From assembly GCA_947624205.1 (NCBI GenBank), contig CANQJI010000023.1:1-33118 (forward strand): DNA of 33,118 nucleotides. Reading direction: 5' to 3'. This stretch comes from an uncultured Akkermansia sp. GTDB taxonomy: Bacteria; Verrucomicrobiota; Verrucomicrobiia; Verrucomicrobiales; Akkermansiaceae. Positions 33,101 through 33,118 of this stretch are shown in pieces. Position 1 is the stretch's first letter. Each line of letters opens with the position of its first letter. The position numbers and the translations under genes were made by a program. A model generated the notes under the pieces. It was not told the origin of the DNA, did no database searches, and saw only the letters and a list, made by a program, of their open reading frames with translations.

Positions 33101-33118
33101 CAAGAGCATAGCATTTTC

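Overview
The window reads as chromosomal DNA of a Gram-negative bacterium. It carries an LptG-type lipopolysaccharide export permease, an autotransporter, a lipoprotein and several Sec-secreted proteins. The secreted M60 (enhancin-like) peptidase, the autotransporter, the Mg-type HemB and the long SufT would fit a gut-associated member of the Verrucomicrobiota (Akkermansia relatives). That placement rests on gene content remembered from the families, not on a search, and is moderate at best.

Layout. 1-345: broken integrase-type transposase, cut by the window edge. 315-3929 (minus): a secreted ankyrin protein and a secreted M60 peptidase with a related ankyrin tail, probably one operon. 4060-5131 (minus): class II fructose-bisphosphate aldolase with its own terminator. 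5253-5645: rpsU with a clear promoter and terminator. 5681-8584: metallophosphoesterase, LptG-like permease and HAD phosphatase in a row. 8569-13404 (minus): a large autotransporter whose frame is broken twice, each time one G short in a G run. 13451-13600: tRNA-Gly(GCC) with promoter and terminator. 13699-17701: a tightly overlapping envelope operon of lipoprotein, M23 peptidase and a helical-repeat secreted protein. 17988-20044 (minus): hemB and a membrane-anchored endonuclease/exonuclease/phosphatase-fold protein. 20518-24045: dnaA, a CDF metal transporter and rplI. 24054-24602 (minus): sufT. 24940-31307: aroB, an M29 aminopeptidase, two small coiled-coil/membrane proteins, gatC, gatA and thiD. 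31603-31914 (minus): a small membrane protein. 32281-33118: a dead insertion sequence with partial inverted ends and pieces of transposase.

The most unusual feature is a family of mosaic intergenic repeats, found only to the right of 17.68 kb and always in the same orientation. They combine (i) a ~98-nt module abutting the stop codons of three unrelated genes and supplying those stops, (ii) a GC-rich hairpin followed by GGAATTCCCCAAAT, (iii) a scaffold built on TCGTACATCGTACATAGG, and (iv) a perfect or near-perfect hairpin that begins GGC and ends GCC. The hairpin at one slot differs between copies (GGCAAACGCATT, GGCAGAC or GGCGGC arms) while pairing is kept, as expected for a structural element with exchangeable stems. 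I know no named family for it.

The housekeeping genes (fba, rpsU, hemB, dnaA, rplI, sufT, aroB, gatCA, thiD) are intact. Accessory and decayed material is the transposase pieces at both ends, the autotransporter and the repeat mosaics.
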